Shown here piece after piece: positions 10,089-18,237 of a DNA stretch of 64,000 nucleotides. This DNA is from Pseudomonas hamedanensis. Lineage in GTDB: Bacteria > Pseudomonadota > Gammaproteobacteria > Pseudomonadales > Pseudomonadaceae. Each line of letters begins with the position of its first letter. Positions within the stretch are counted from its first letter, which is position 1. Where the stretch lies: assembly GCF_014268595.2 (NCBI RefSeq), contig NZ_CP077091.1, positions 518,501 to 582,500 on the forward strand, read 5' to 3'. Position numbers and translations under genes: made by a program. The notes below the pieces were generated by a model, which saw only the letters and a list, made by a program, of their open reading frames with translations, ran no database searches and was not told the DNA's origin.

Positions 10089-10781
10089 GTGAGAATGATC
10101 TCTCGGATGTTGGTCTCTGGCGTGGCGATTGCCGTGCTCGGCACGCTGGCTGGCACACTCGCCGGTTGCGCCACCGAAAGCTCCCGTGCGTTGCCGGTGG
10201 CCAAGGTTGAAAGCGCCACGCAAGTCTGGACCGGCGTCCGCGTGCCGATGGCCGTGGGCAAGTTTGATAACCGCTCCAGCTACATGCGCGGGATCTTTTC
10301 CGACGGCGTCGACCGACTCGGCGGTCAGGCCAAGACCATCCTGATCACCCACTTGCAGCAGACCAACCGGTTCTCGGTGCTGGATCGCGACAACATGGGC
10401 GAAATCCAGCAGGAAGCGGCGATCAAAGGCCAGGCCCAGCGTCTCAAAGGTGCTGATTACGTGGTCACCGGTGACGTCACCGAATTCGGCCGCAAAGAAA
10501 CGGGCGACCACCAGTTGTTCGGCATTCTCGGCCGCGGCAAGACCCAGGTCGCGTACGCCAAGGTCAACCTGAACATCGTCAACATCAGTACGTCGGAAGT
10601 GGTCTATTCGACCCAGGGCGCCGGCGAGTACGCCTTGTCCAACCGCGAAATCATCGGCTTCGGCGGCACCGCTGCCTACGACTCCACCCTCAACGGCAAA
10701 GTCCTCGATCTGGCCATGCGCGAGGCGATCAATCGCCTGGTCGATGGCATGAACGCCGGTGCCTGGAAACCGGGCAACTGA
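10089..10781 (+). CDS. CsgG/HfaB-family lipoprotein
   Basis: Encodes 230 residues. A GTG start at 10089 is chosen because AAAAAGG ends 8 bases upstream; ATG 10095 is the alternative. A lipoprotein signal peptide with lipobox LAGC (GTLAGTLAGCATESS) is followed by a CsgG-like domain: VPMAVGKFDNRSSYMRGIF, LLQQTNRFSVLDRDNMGEI, and YVVTGDVTEFGRKE. CsgG relatives form outer-membrane secretion channels or periplasmic lipoprotein scaffolds. It is first of three consecutive lipoprotein genes, probably one operon. No curli genes are near, so a curli role is unlikely. Confidence 0.88.
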   Translation: MRMISRMLVSGVAIAVLGTLAGTLAGCATESSRALPVAKVESATQVWTGVRVPMAVGKFDNRSSYMRGIFSDGVDRLGGQAKTILITHLQQTNRFSVLDRDNMGEIQQEAAIKGQAQRLKGADYVVTGDVTEFGRKETGDHQLFGILGRGKTQVAYAKVNLNIVNISTSEVVYSTQGAGEYALSNREIIGFGGTAAYDSTLNGKVLDLAMREAINRLVDGMNAGAWKPGN

Positions 10782-10809
10782 TCGTCGCCCACTGCAAGGA
10801 GCAACACCC

Positions 10810-11178
10810 ATGAATCTGACTCTGTCGCGCGCGCTGCTGGCGCTGACGCTGGCCGCCAGCACGTTGCTGGCCGGTTGTGCCGCCCCGAAAACCCTGTACC
10901 AGTGGGAAGGCTACGAACCGCAAGTCTACGAATACTTCAAAGGCGAAGAGCCGAAAGAAGCCCAGGCCGAAGCGCTGGAGCGCGACCTGCAAAAAATCCG
11001 CTCCACTGGCAAAGCCGTACCGCCGGGTTATCACGCGCACCTGGGCCTGCTCTATCTGAGCCTGGGCAAGGACGATCAGATGGTGCAGCAGTTCAACACC
11101 GAAAAGGCGCTGTTCCCCGAGTCCGGCACGTACATGGATTTCCTGCTTAAAAACGCCAAGAGCGGAGACGTCAAATGA
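10810..11178 (+). CDS. DUF4810-like lipoprotein
   Basis: Encodes 122 residues with a signal peptide and lipobox LLAGC (AASTLLAGCAAPKTLYQWEG). The short mature part is helical and carries a TPR-like segment (GYHAHLGLLYLSLGKDDQMV). It lies 28 bases after the CsgG-like gene with an AAGGAG site, and overlaps the next gene by 4 bases (ATGA), so the three are co-translated. Function is not established; the order CsgG-like, DUF4810, DUF799 recurs in proteobacteria as far as I know. Confidence 0.85.
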   Translation: MNLTLSRALLALTLAASTLLAGCAAPKTLYQWEGYEPQVYEYFKGEEPKEAQAEALERDLQKIRSTGKAVPPGYHAHLGLLYLSLGKDDQMVQQFNTEKALFPESGTYMDFLLKNAKSGDVK

Positions 11179-11834
11179 TCTCGCGTACTTTGAAAGTGCT
11201 CGTTGCCGGTCTCGCACTGACCGTGCTGGGTGGCTGTGTCGCGCCCAAGACCGTGGATTATTCAGCGTACAAGCAGGCGCGGCCGAAGACCATTCTGGTG
11301 CTGCCACCGCTGAACACCTCGCCGGACGTGAAAGCGTCGTACAGTCTGTTGTCGCAAGTGACCTTTCCACTGGCCGAGGCGGGCTATTACGTGCTGCCGA
11401 TCACCCTGGTGGACGAGACGTTCCGCCAGAACGGCTTGACCACCCCGGACGATATTCATCAGGCCCCACCGGCCAAGCTCAAGGAAATCTTCGGCGCTGA
11501 CGCGGCGCTGTACATCACCGTGACCGAATACGGTACGCGCTACATGGTGATCAGCAGCGAAACCGCAGTGACCGCAACGGCGAAACTGGTCGACCTCAAG
11601 AGCGGCACCACGCTGTGGACCGGCGCGGCGCGGGCGTCGAGTGAAGAGGGCGGCAACAACGGTGGCGGCGGCCTGATCGGCATGCTGATCACGGCGGCGG
11701 TGAAGCAGGTCATCAACAGCGCCACCGATGCCGGTTATCCGATTGCCGGCGTGGCGAGCAATCGCCTGCTGTCGGCCGGGCATCCGGCGGGCTTGCTGTA
11801 TGGGCCGCGCTCGCCGAAGTACGGCACTGACTGA
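11175..11834 (+). CDS. DUF799-family lipoprotein (GNA1162-like)
   Basis: Encodes 219 residues with lipobox LGGC (LTVLGGCVAPKTVDYSAYKQ). The mature domain reads KTILVLPPLNTSPDVKASYS, then PLAEAGYYVLPITLVDETFR and LKEIFGADAALYITVTEYG, characteristic of DUF799, whose Neisseria member GNA1162 has a TolB-N/CsgG-like fold. A Gly/Asn-rich loop (EGGNNGGGGLIGM) precedes a hydrophobic helix. It probably works in the outer-membrane/periplasmic complex with the two upstream lipoproteins. A REPIN-like pair follows the stop. Confidence 0.87.
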   Translation: MISRTLKVLVAGLALTVLGGCVAPKTVDYSAYKQARPKTILVLPPLNTSPDVKASYSLLSQVTFPLAEAGYYVLPITLVDETFRQNGLTTPDDIHQAPPAKLKEIFGADAALYITVTEYGTRYMVISSETAVTATAKLVDLKSGTTLWTGAARASSEEGGNNGGGGLIGMLITAAVKQVINSATDAGYPIAGVASNRLLSAGHPAGLLYGPRSPKYGTD

Positions 11835-11858
11835 GTTATCGATTACCCCTGAAAACCC

Positions 11859-11946
11859 TGTAGGAGTGAGCCTGCTCGCGATAGCGGTGTGTCAGATACA
11901 TTGAAGTGACTGACACACCGCTATCGCGAGCAGGCTCACTCCTACA
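11859..11946. repeat. REPIN-like inverted REP pair (88 bp)
   Basis: TGTAGGAGTGAGCCTGCTCG and its inverse complement flank a short centre. It lies between convergent genes 11175-11834 and 11970-12632 and could serve as a bidirectional transcript end. Confidence 0.9.
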
Positions 11947-11969
11947 AGGGGAATGCGTTTTCTGTTGGT

Positions 11970-12632
11970 TTATTTGGCGGCCGGCCAAAACCGCTCGCCG
12001 CCCCCCGGCGCTTCCGTCCACGCTTGCAACGAGCGGGTCGGCAAATCGAAGTAGTCGCGGGTTCGCGCATAGCCGTGGCCACCCATGCGTCCGATTGCAT
12101 CCAGCGCCAATTGATCGATGTACAGCGTTCTCGGGTCGATCAACTCATCGCGCACATGCGCCATCAGCACTTCACCAAAAATGATTTCCCGCGACTGACC
12201 GATATTCAGCGCCATCATCCGTCGGCATTCCAGGGCCACCGGGGCCTCGCCGATGCGCGGGCATTTGACGGTGGTGCCGGCGACGGCGGTCAGGCCCGCA
12301 GCCGTCAATTCATCGAAACCCGGCGCGAACGGTACCGCGCAGACGTTCATCGCTTCCACCAGGGCATCGCTGACGATATTCACGGTGAACTCCTGATTCA
12401 GCTGGATATTGCGCGTGGTGTCCTTGGGGCTCTGGTCGCCATAGTTCTCGACGCCCAGCGCCAGGATCGGCGGATCGGCTGACAACGCATTGAAGAAACT
12501 GAAGGGCGCGGCATTGACCCGACCCTCGCCATCTATGGTGGTTACCAGCGCGATCGGGCGAGGCACGACGCTGCCGATCAGGATCTTGTATTTTTCCCGC
12601 GGGCTGAGTTGGCTGAAATCGAAACTGTGCAT
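11970..12632 (-). CDS. Flavin reductase-like, FMN-binding split-barrel protein
   Basis: Encodes 220 residues. The start at 12632 gives MHSFDFSQLSPREKYKILIG, followed by the hallmark SVVPRPIALVTTIDGEGRVN and APFSFFNALSADPP, the FMN-binding region of the flavin reductase (RutF/HpaC/DIM6-NTAB) superfamily. Such proteins supply reduced flavin to partner monooxygenases, though some are simple flavoproteins. It is the last gene of the minus-strand block behind two amidohydrolases (11 bases from the upstream one), so it probably acts in the same pathway. No obvious partner monooxygenase is seen nearby. Confidence 0.88.
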   Translation of the reverse strand: MHSFDFSQLSPREKYKILIGSVVPRPIALVTTIDGEGRVNAAPFSFFNALSADPPILALGVENYGDQSPKDTTRNIQLNQEFTVNIVSDALVEAMNVCAVPFAPGFDELTAAGLTAVAGTTVKCPRIGEAPVALECRRMMALNIGQSREIIFGEVLMAHVRDELIDPRTLYIDQLALDAIGRMGGHGYARTRDYFDLPTRSLQAWTEAPGGGERFWPAAK

Positions 12633-12643
12633 GGCAGGTCTCT

Positions 12644-14131
12644 CTAGGAAAGTGGGTCGATGGCGCTCAATGGCGCGGCGGCGCTGTAGTCGTCGGCGAA
12701 GGGAATGGCCGGCTGGAACAAGGTCTTCCAGTCCGGTCGGGCAAACGCGCGATCGCTGTGGCTGCGCATCAGTTTTTCGTATTGGCGTTGGGCCTGGCGT
12801 TGCAGGGCGGGGTAGTCGACGCCGTTGACCTGAGCGTCGTGCATCACACAACGGCCGTCGATGTAACTGGCGATGCAATCGTCGCCACGCCCGGCCAGCA
12901 GGAGGTTTTTCAGCGGATCGAACAACGGCCCCAGATGCAGGCCGCGCAGGCTGAACACGGTGATGTCGGCCTTGGCGCCACAGGCCAGACGTCCGAGATC
13001 GTCACGCCCCAGCGCCCGCGCCCCGCCGAGGGTGGCGGCGTTGTACAGGTCGAGGCTGCGGGTCAACGCCGTGCCGCCTTCCATCAGTCGGGCGATGTTC
13101 AAGCCGTGGCGCATGTTTTCCAGCAGATCCGCCGGCCAGGTGTCGGTGCCGAGGGCAAAGTTGACGCCCTGGGCGAGGTAGCGGCCGAATGAGTTCAATG
13201 CCTCGCCGTCACGGGCGAACACCAGCGGGCAGTGAACCAGGCTCGCGCCGCCATCGATCAGGCGGCGCAGGTCGTCATCGCCTGCGGTGTAGAGGCCGTG
13301 GGGCAGGACGCTGCGCGGAGTCAGCAGGTCCAGTTGTTGTAACCAGCCCAACGGCGAAGTGCCGCGCAGTTGCTCAACCATTGCCACTTCGCTGAGCGCC
13401 TGACAGCAATGCAGGCGCACCGGTGCGTCCAGTTCGCGGCTCAGTGCCGAGGTGCGTTGCAGCAGCGTTGGCGTACATGTCTGAATGCGATCGGGCAGCA
13501 GCGCGCCGCGAATCAAACCGCCGTGGCTACCATCGAAATCCTTGAAAAACCGTTCCGCCGCAGCCAGTCCGGCCAACCCTCGCGGCTCATCCCAGTGGTG
13601 AGCGAGGCTTCCATCGGCGCGCCAGTAGCTCATGCCGCTCATGTAACACGGGCCAAGATAGGTGCGCAGACCCAGTTCTGCCGCGACGCCCGCGACCGCT
13701 GCAAACTCGTCGTAGGTTTCCGCCCACTCGCGGTAGTACATCGACGTGATCGGCATGGCGGTGGTGATGCCATTACGGATCAACTGAGTGAAGGCGTAGC
13801 GGTATTTGAAAACTTCTTCTTCGGCGCTGTAAGTCTCGCGCGGGCCGGCCGCCAGATACTCCGCCGACCCCATGCGGCCCATGGCGCGCTCGTCGCCGTT
13901 ATCGAGGGTCAACACCGTGGAATCGAGATCGCCGAGGGCGTCCAGGTCGATGAAGCCAGGGCCGATCAACGCGTTGCCGTAGTCGATCCATTGATCCACC
14001 GGGCCTGAATAACCGCGACCGACAAATTCGATGCGCGACCCTTCAAACACCACCTCGCCGTCACGCCACAGCACATGCTGCGTGCCGTCGAAACCGACCA
14101 CGCAACTGGCCTTCAAGCCGATCCGTTTCAC
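12644..14131 (-). CDS. Amidohydrolase-family protein (chlorohydrolase-like) with altered HxH motif
   Basis: Encodes 495 residues. The fold is that of TrzN/SsnA-type deaminases: N-terminal beta-sandwich (MKRIGLKASCVVGFDGTQHV), barrel and C-terminal return (GRLACGAKADITVFSLRG). Ligand candidates are His241 (VRLHCCQALSEV), His278 (LPHGLYTAG) and Asp330 (ALGTDTWPADL). The usual first metal motif HxH is replaced by Asp62-Leu-Asp64 in GPGFIDLDALGDLD, which is unusual. It overlaps the next upstream amidohydrolase gene by 4 bases (ATGA), indicating a coupled pair. Substrate is probably a small N-containing compound brought in by the ABC importer; this is inference. Confidence 0.85.
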   Translation of the reverse strand: MKRIGLKASCVVGFDGTQHVLWRDGEVVFEGSRIEFVGRGYSGPVDQWIDYGNALIGPGFIDLDALGDLDSTVLTLDNGDERAMGRMGSAEYLAAGPRETYSAEEEVFKYRYAFTQLIRNGITTAMPITSMYYREWAETYDEFAAVAGVAAELGLRTYLGPCYMSGMSYWRADGSLAHHWDEPRGLAGLAAAERFFKDFDGSHGGLIRGALLPDRIQTCTPTLLQRTSALSRELDAPVRLHCCQALSEVAMVEQLRGTSPLGWLQQLDLLTPRSVLPHGLYTAGDDDLRRLIDGGASLVHCPLVFARDGEALNSFGRYLAQGVNFALGTDTWPADLLENMRHGLNIARLMEGGTALTRSLDLYNAATLGGARALGRDDLGRLACGAKADITVFSLRGLHLGPLFDPLKNLLLAGRGDDCIASYIDGRCVMHDAQVNGVDYPALQRQAQRQYEKLMRSHSDRAFARPDWKTLFQPAIPFADDYSAAAPLSAIDPLS

Positions 14132-15324
14132 AAGCGGCTGCTCAGCAAGCGACCGCCGCTGGCAATCAATTCGCCGCCGCGATAGACCTCACGCAACGGG
14201 CGCGCCACCACGGCCTCGCCAAGGGTTTCCACGGGCATCAACAAAAAGTCTGCAGGGCGCCCGAGGCCCACGCCGTAGCCGTCGATACCCAGCGCCCGAG
14301 CGCCGTTGACCGTGGCCGCGTCAAACACCGCCGCCAGCTCATCGTCCTTGCCCAGGTCGAAACGAAACGCCAGCAGCATCGCCCGCTCGAGCATGTCGCC
14401 ATTGCCCATCGGCGACCACGCATCGCGGATGCCGTCCGAGCCAAGGCACAGGTTGACGCCGGCTTCACGCAGGGCCAGAAACGGCGGCACTGCGCAGTCG
14501 GCCGGCGCCGAACTCATCAGCGAAATGCCCAGCGCGGCCAAATGCTCGGCCACCGGTTTGACCTGGCTCCACGGCAACATGCCAAGGCAATAGGCGTGGC
14601 TGATCATGACGCGATTGTGCAAAGCGAAACGCTCGGTGTAGTCGGCGATGAGCGCGATCTGCCACAGCCCCAGTTCACCTTTGTCATGCAGATGAATGTC
14701 CACGCCTCGGTCAAATTTCGCCGCCAGTTCGAAGACGAAATCAAGCTGGGCAATCGGGTCGTTGTCGATGCCGCACGGGTCGAGGCCACCGACGTTTTCC
14801 ACCCCCAGCGCCATGGCTTCGCGCATCAGTTCGGCGGTACCGGGGCGGCTGATCAGCCCGGTTTGCGGGAACACCACCAGTTGCAGGTCAATCAGGTCCC
14901 GATAGCGTTCGCGCAATTGCTGCATGGCCTGGACGTGGCGCAGGCCGAACTCCGGGTCGATGTCGACGTGGCAGCGCATCGTCAGCGAGCCTCGGGCGAT
15001 GCAGTTTTCCAGCAGCGCGCCGGCGCGTTCGCTGATAGGCGCCTGGACCTCACGCAAGACGCGGCGCTCGTTGCTGATGTAATCCTTGAGCGTCGGCCCG
15101 GCGCTGTTCGGGCGCCAGGGTTGGCCGTAGAGGGTTTTGTCGAGGTGGACGTGACTTTCCACCAGGGCGGCGGTGAGCAATTGGTTACGACCGTCGATGT
15201 CGCTGGCGGCCACGGGCGTGCCGCAGGCCGGGCGGCGCTGGGTGAACAGGCCGTTTTCGATCAGCAGATCTTCGGCGGGAGCGCCGTAGGGGCGAACGTT
15301 GCGGAGCCAGTGTGGCTGGGTCAT
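14128..15324 (-). CDS. Amidohydrolase, cytosine deaminase/AtzC-like
   Basis: Encodes 398 residues. It shows all expected metal and catalytic motifs of the cytosine deaminase branch: His58/His60 in ESHVHLDKT, His211/His213/Glu217 in DIHLHDKGE, His243 in ISHAYCLG and Asp297 in LGSDGIRDAWSP. The HLDKT form resembles AtzC-type N-substituted ammelide hydrolases as well as bacterial CodA. It is first of a three-gene run (this gene, the DxD amidohydrolase, the flavin reductase) just downstream of a polyamine-type ABC importer. The exact ring or amine substrate is not determinable from sequence. Confidence 0.88.
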   Translation of the reverse strand: MTQPHWLRNVRPYGAPAEDLLIENGLFTQRRPACGTPVAASDIDGRNQLLTAALVESHVHLDKTLYGQPWRPNSAGPTLKDYISNERRVLREVQAPISERAGALLENCIARGSLTMRCHVDIDPEFGLRHVQAMQQLRERYRDLIDLQLVVFPQTGLISRPGTAELMREAMALGVENVGGLDPCGIDNDPIAQLDFVFELAAKFDRGVDIHLHDKGELGLWQIALIADYTERFALHNRVMISHAYCLGMLPWSQVKPVAEHLAALGISLMSSAPADCAVPPFLALREAGVNLCLGSDGIRDAWSPMGNGDMLERAMLLAFRFDLGKDDELAAVFDAATVNGARALGIDGYGVGLGRPADFLLMPVETLGEAVVARPLREVYRGGELIASGGRLLSSRL

Positions 15325-15366
15325 ACAAACCTCATTCAGGTTTTATTTTCGTGTTGGCTGTGCGGG

Positions 15367-15437
15367 CCTCTTCGCGAGCAGGCTCACTCCCACAGGGGAA
15401 TGCACTCCAATGTGGGAGCGAGCCTGCTCGCGAAAGC
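15367..15437. repeat. Pair of REP half-elements in outward order
   Basis: An inverse core (CTTCGCGAGCAGGCTCACTC, 15370-15389) is followed by a direct core starting TGTGGGAGCGAGCCTGCTCG at 15411. The order is opposite to the standard pairs elsewhere in the window. It fills the gap between the solute-binding protein gene and the amidohydrolase genes and could attenuate transcription between them. Confidence 0.85.
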
Positions 15438-15462
15438 CGCGCCTCGGTTTCAAGTCAGGCGA

Positions 15463-16515
15463 TCAACCCTTGAGCTTCGACCAGATCCGGTCCTGCAGCT
15501 CGCGGGCCTTGTTGCTGCATTCTTTCTCGGGTCGCAGGCGCGAAGCGTATTCCTCGGGCATGTTGATCGCGTCCATGACTTTCCACTTCGGATCGAGCAA
15601 GGCGTCGCTCTGAATCCCGTTGGCGTAGGCGATCGCATTGGACACGGCTGCGGCGTTCTCGGGCTTCATCATCCAGTTGATGAAGATTTTCGCGTTGCCC
15701 GGGTGTGGCGCGCTTTTCGGCACGGCGAAGTTGTCCTGAAACATCGCCAGGCCTTCGCGCGGATAGACGTACTTGATCGTGCTCTTTTGCAAGGTGGCGC
15801 GGGCGGTCGAGCCGTTCCAGTTCTGCATCATGATCACCTCGCCCGAGGCCATACGGTCGACGGTGTTGTCGGAGCTGTACATCTTCAAAAACGGTTTTTG
15901 CTTTTGCAGCAGTTCAAGGATGCGTTTGGCGTCCTGCGGGTTTTCGCTGCATTCGTCGACATTGAGGTAATGGCTGGCGGCGTTGATCACGCTGCTCGAC
16001 GTATCCAGCGCGGCGAGCTGGCCTTGCAGTTCCTTGCGCGGTTCGAAGAATTCTTTCCACGAATCATCCAGCTTGCCGCCCGGTACCCGCGCGCTGTCGT
16101 AGGAAAACCCGGTGGTGCCCCACAGATAGGGCGCGGAAAACTGGCGGCCCGGGTCGAAGACAGGGTCACGGAACGGCGCTTTGACGTACTGGAAGTTGCT
16201 CAGGCCCGGCGCGTCGATGGGCAGCAGCAGGTCCTGCTTGATCAGCGTTTGCATGATCGACTGCGAGGGCACGATCACGTCATACGCCGCGCCACCGGCC
16301 TGCAACTTGGCGAGCAGGGTTTCGTTGCTGTCATAGCCGTCCATCGTCACCTTGATGCCGGTTTCCTTTTCGAATTTGCTCAGCAGTTCGACCGGGTAGT
16401 AGTCGGTCCAGTTGTAGAAAAACAGTTCTTTCGGTTCGGCGGCGTGGGCGCTGAACGCGGTGAAACAACTCAGGGCCAGACCGGACATTGCCAGACGCAT
16501 GCGTTTGCTTTTCAT
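15463..16515 (-). CDS. ABC transporter solute-binding protein, PotD/PotF-like
   Basis: Encodes 350 residues. A Sec signal peptide (LALSCFTAFSAHAAEP) precedes a typical polyamine-binding-protein start: ELFFYNWTDYYPVELLSKFE, then ETGIKVTMDGYDSNETLLAK and YDVIVPSQSIMQTLIKQDLL. Periplasmic capture of a cationic or amine-bearing substrate is expected. It is the last gene of a complete ABC set (ATPase, two permeases, binding protein), 18 bases after the permease. Close linkage to amidohydrolases rather than polyamine catabolic genes suggests a ligand other than spermidine. Confidence 0.92.
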   Translation of the reverse strand: MKSKRMRLAMSGLALSCFTAFSAHAAEPKELFFYNWTDYYPVELLSKFEKETGIKVTMDGYDSNETLLAKLQAGGAAYDVIVPSQSIMQTLIKQDLLLPIDAPGLSNFQYVKAPFRDPVFDPGRQFSAPYLWGTTGFSYDSARVPGGKLDDSWKEFFEPRKELQGQLAALDTSSSVINAASHYLNVDECSENPQDAKRILELLQKQKPFLKMYSSDNTVDRMASGEVIMMQNWNGSTARATLQKSTIKYVYPREGLAMFQDNFAVPKSAPHPGNAKIFINWMMKPENAAAVSNAIAYANGIQSDALLDPKWKVMDAINMPEEYASRLRPEKECSNKARELQDRIWSKLKG

Positions 16516-16533
16516 GAACAGAGCGCTCCAGGT

Positions 16534-17322
16534 TTATTGTTGTTTACCGCGTTGGCCCAGCCAGAAGGCCAGCACCACCAGGACAATCGAGATCACCAGC
16601 ATCAGTGTCGAGATCGCATTGATCTCCGGGGTGACGCCGGCCTTGATCGCCGAGAAGATGTACACCGGCAACGTGGTCGATCCGGGGCCGGCGACGAAGA
16701 AGGTCATGATGAAATCGTCGAGACTGACTACGAACGCCAGCACCGCACCGGACAGCACCGCCGGCCACAGCAGCGGCAGGGTCACGCGGCGGAACACCTG
16801 CCACGGATTGGCGTAGAGGTCGTTCGCCGCTTCCAGCAGGCTCTTGTCCAGATCGTTGAGGCGCGCACGGATCGGCAGGTAAGCGAAAGGAATGCAGAAG
16901 CCGATGTGCGCGACGATCACCGTCAGCAAACCGAGCTTGATCCCCAGCGCCATGAACAGCAGCAACGTCGCCACTGCGGTGACGATTTCCGGCAGGATCA
17001 GCGGCAGGTTGATCCCGCCCTCGACCATTTTCTGTCCGTAGAACGGCCGGTAGGTTGCCAGCGCCGCCAGCAGGGCAATGGCCGTGGCGCACACCGTGGC
17101 GATCGTCGCGACGATGATCGAATTCAGCGCCGCGGTTTGAATCGACGGGTTGGCCAGGATCCGTCCGTACCAGGCGAACGAAAATTCGCTCCACACCGTT
17201 GCCGAACGGTTGGCGTTGAAGCTGTAGACGATCAGCACCAGGATCGGCAGGTACAGATAGGCGAGGACCAGCAGGCTGATTTCGCGGGTCGCCGGCAGTT
17301 TTTTCAGGTGCAGAGAGATCAT
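16534..17322 (-). CDS. ABC transporter permease, PotC/PotI-like
   Basis: Encodes 262 residues with about six membrane segments (LLVLAYLYLPILVLIVYSFN at the start, VVLAFWLGQRGKQQ at the end). The EAA-loop region reads SLLEAANDLYANPWQVFRRV, which contacts the ATPase. It pairs with the permease at 17319-18236, overlapping it by 4 bases. It forms the inner-membrane channel of the polyamine/opine/phosphonate-type importer encoded here. Confidence 0.93.
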   Translation of the reverse strand: MISLHLKKLPATREISLLVLAYLYLPILVLIVYSFNANRSATVWSEFSFAWYGRILANPSIQTAALNSIIVATIATVCATAIALLAALATYRPFYGQKMVEGGINLPLILPEIVTAVATLLLFMALGIKLGLLTVIVAHIGFCIPFAYLPIRARLNDLDKSLLEAANDLYANPWQVFRRVTLPLLWPAVLSGAVLAFVVSLDDFIMTFFVAGPGSTTLPVYIFSAIKAGVTPEINAISTLMLVISIVLVVLAFWLGQRGKQQ

Positions 17323-18236
17323 GGCCGGGCTCCACGGTTAAGGGTTTTTGCCGCACGGCGGCTGTAGAGCGCGTAGAGCACCAGCGACACCAGCAGAATC
17401 GCCAACAGCAGGAACGACAGCGAACTGCCCAGCGGCCAGTTGCGCGCGGTACCGAACTGTTGCTGGATCAGGTTGCCGATCATCAGGGTCTTGCCGCCGC
17501 CGAGAATCGCCGGCGTGATAAAGGCACCGAGGCTCGGCACGAACACCAGCAGCGCGCCGGCAATCACGCCGGGCATCGACAGCGGCAAAATGATCCGCCG
17601 CAGCGCGTGCCAGCGGTTGGCGCCGAGGTCATACGCGGCTTCCACCAGACGCCAGTCGAGTTTTTCCAGGGTCGAATAGATCGGCAGGATCATGAACGGC
17701 AAAAAGCTGTAAACCAGACCGACACTCACCGCGAAGTCGTTGTAGAGCAGGGTGATGCCGCCGGCACTGGGGAACAGCGCGTTGAGGCTTTGGGCGACCC
17801 AGCCGTGTTCGCGCAGGATGATCAGCCACGCGTAGTTGCGGATCAGCAGGTTGGTCCAGAACGGGATGGTGATGAGCAGCACCATCAGGTTGCGCCGGCG
17901 CGGGGTCAGACTCGACATCCACAACGCCACCGGGAACCCGAACAGAAAGCACAACAGCGTGGTGCCGCCGGCCTGCAGCACCGAGCGCAACAGGGCTTGG
18001 GCGTAGACCCAGTTCAACTCCAGTTCGCCGTCGAAACCTTCCTGGAAAAACAGCTGCACATAGCTGTGCAGTTGCCATTCGGCCTGCCAGTCGACGCCGC
18101 CGTAAGTGTTGCGCGGCAGCAAGCTGATGTAGCCCATGATGCCCAACGGAATGGCGATCAGGGCAAGCAGGGTCAACACCACCGGGCTGAGTAACAGCGC
18201 GCGGTTGAGCGCGGGGGACGTGCTTCTGACGCTCAT
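17319..18236 (-). CDS. ABC transporter permease, PotB/PotH-like
   Basis: Encodes 305 residues with six predicted membrane helices; the first is LLLSPVVLTLLALIAIPLGI. The EAA motif reads RLVEAAYDLGANRWHALRRI, and a conserved periplasmic-side segment is followed by FGFPVALWM. It lies one base after the ATPase gene stop and overlaps the second permease by 4 bases, so it is a translationally coupled member of the importer operon. Confidence 0.93.
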   Translation of the reverse strand: MSVRSTSPALNRALLLSPVVLTLLALIAIPLGIMGYISLLPRNTYGGVDWQAEWQLHSYVQLFFQEGFDGELELNWVYAQALLRSVLQAGGTTLLCFLFGFPVALWMSSLTPRRRNLMVLLITIPFWTNLLIRNYAWLIILREHGWVAQSLNALFPSAGGITLLYNDFAVSVGLVYSFLPFMILPIYSTLEKLDWRLVEAAYDLGANRWHALRRIILPLSMPGVIAGALLVFVPSLGAFITPAILGGGKTLMIGNLIQQQFGTARNWPLGSSLSFLLLAILLVSLVLYALYSRRAAKTLNRGARP

Positions 18237-18237
18237 C

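Noticed and set aside
10089..10781. Curli secretion channel CsgG proper
   Set aside because: No csgA, csgB, csgE or csgF genes lie nearby, and the neighbours are DUF4810 and DUF799 lipoproteins.
14542..17367. Very long antisense open frame (941 codons) across the amidohydrolase and ABC genes
   Set aside because: The translation is His/Gln/Arg-rich without domains, and the opposite strand carries four clear genes in good families. High GC makes such open shadows common.
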